In this document: in pieces, positions 63,660 to 64,000 of the stretch
How positions within the stretch are numbered: the stretch's first letter is position 1
Layout: every line of letters begins with the position of its first letter
Assembly: GCF_900188255.1 (NCBI RefSeq)
Contig: NZ_FZNS01000009.1
Span: 104,143 to 168,142, forward strand
Origin: Hymenobacter mucosus
GTDB lineage: Bacteria > Bacteroidota > Bacteroidia > Cytophagales > Hymenobacteraceae
Reading direction: 5' to 3'
Length of the DNA stretch: 64,000 bases
Position numbers and translations under genes: made by a program
Notes under the pieces: model-generated
Seen by the model: the letters and a program-made list of their open reading frames with translations, nothing else
Told to the model about the DNA's origin: nothing
Databases searched by the model: none

Positions 63660-64000
63660 CCCTACTACTGCGCGGCTTACCCGGTAGTAAGCGCATAGGT
63701 CGTAGCCTAGCGGCCCCTGGGTTACGGGTTCCGGTTGGCTCGGTAAACGTTTTCCTGCTAAGCCGCTGTACCATCTAGCACTAGGAAGGAGTAGCTAGAA
63801 ACCAGGGCACAAGGTTCTCCACTTCTACCGTAACGCAGAGGGTAGGCGGCTGGGGTAAGAGAAGGTTGACGGTAAAAAGGCGTAGCCACCTTGGCCGTAA
63901 ACAATTAAGTAGCCATACAGAAGTAAGCGTATAGTGCGCAATTGGTAGCTTGCGGCATGCGACGACCTGCCACCGAGTTGAGTTCGGAAGAAGTGACGTG
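63660..64000. other. 341 bp at the right edge without a recognised gene
   Basis: No credible frame, tRNA or strong hairpin is visible. The next gene probably starts beyond the window. Confidence 0.5.

Overview
The window is chromosomal DNA from a GC-rich member of the Bacteroidota, most like Hymenobacter or a close relative in the Cytophagales. The evidence is the gene families: an Oar-like TonB-dependent receptor, a type IX secretion (T9SS) C-terminal sorting domain, an HxlR/pirin set, S9 and M1 exopeptidases, SSS sugar symporters and a CcrA-like class B1 metallo-beta-lactamase. Sites resembling the Bacteroidetes -7 box, and generally weak Shine-Dalgarno sequences, fit this too. The genus is an inference. 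I saw no tRNA, rRNA, CRISPR array, insertion sequence or prophage gene.

Region 1 (1-20019) is an arabinan/galactoside utilisation locus. It holds the 3' part of L-arabinose isomerase (araA), a sodium/sugar symporter, a secreted GH43 arabinanase with RICIN and T9SS domains, a GH27 enzyme and a GH127 relic. An MFS exporter-type gene, transaldolase and transketolase follow. Next come a second GH43 arabinanase, a GH36 alpha-galactosidase, a third GH43 enzyme and a GH51 arabinofuranosidase, and last a divergent LacI-family regulator. Four 18-bp near-palindromes related to TACACAANCGNTTGTGTA lie before transketolase, at the GH43 start codon, before GH51 and before lacI. They define a likely local regulon linking polymer cleavage, arabinose isomerisation and the non-oxidative pentose phosphate pathway. 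No SusC/SusD pair and no araB or araD lie in the window.

Region 2 (20026-31682) is mostly housekeeping: a membrane-tethered DEDD exonuclease overlapping a cNMP/CBS/DUF294 protein, a type II NADH dehydrogenase, an S9 peptidase, small unknown genes, an Oar-like TonB receptor and a YIP1-like membrane protein.

Region 3 (31850-49206) is mixed. It has an M1 peptidase, a HupE/UreJ protein, exported unknowns, a low-GC acyltransferase, an AztD-like propeller lipoprotein, ClpB, a low-GC helical-repeat protein, a DUF808 protein, a class B1 metallo-beta-lactamase, two tandem paralogous membrane proteins and a NUDIX hydrolase.

Region 4 (49469-64000) holds a DUF72 protein, a three-gene operon with LVIVD-type propeller lipoproteins, a 2-hydroxyacid dehydrogenase and an ArsM-like methyltransferase. 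It continues with a glycine-zipper protein, an S9 (glutamyl endopeptidase-like) peptidase and a pirin-nitroreductase-pirin operon divergent from an HxlR regulator. It ends with GluQ, endonuclease V and two overlapping DUF1990-type genes. Genes are commonly separated by long, often perfect hairpins that act as terminators.

Functions are assigned from recognisable motifs and remembered family features only; no database search was run.
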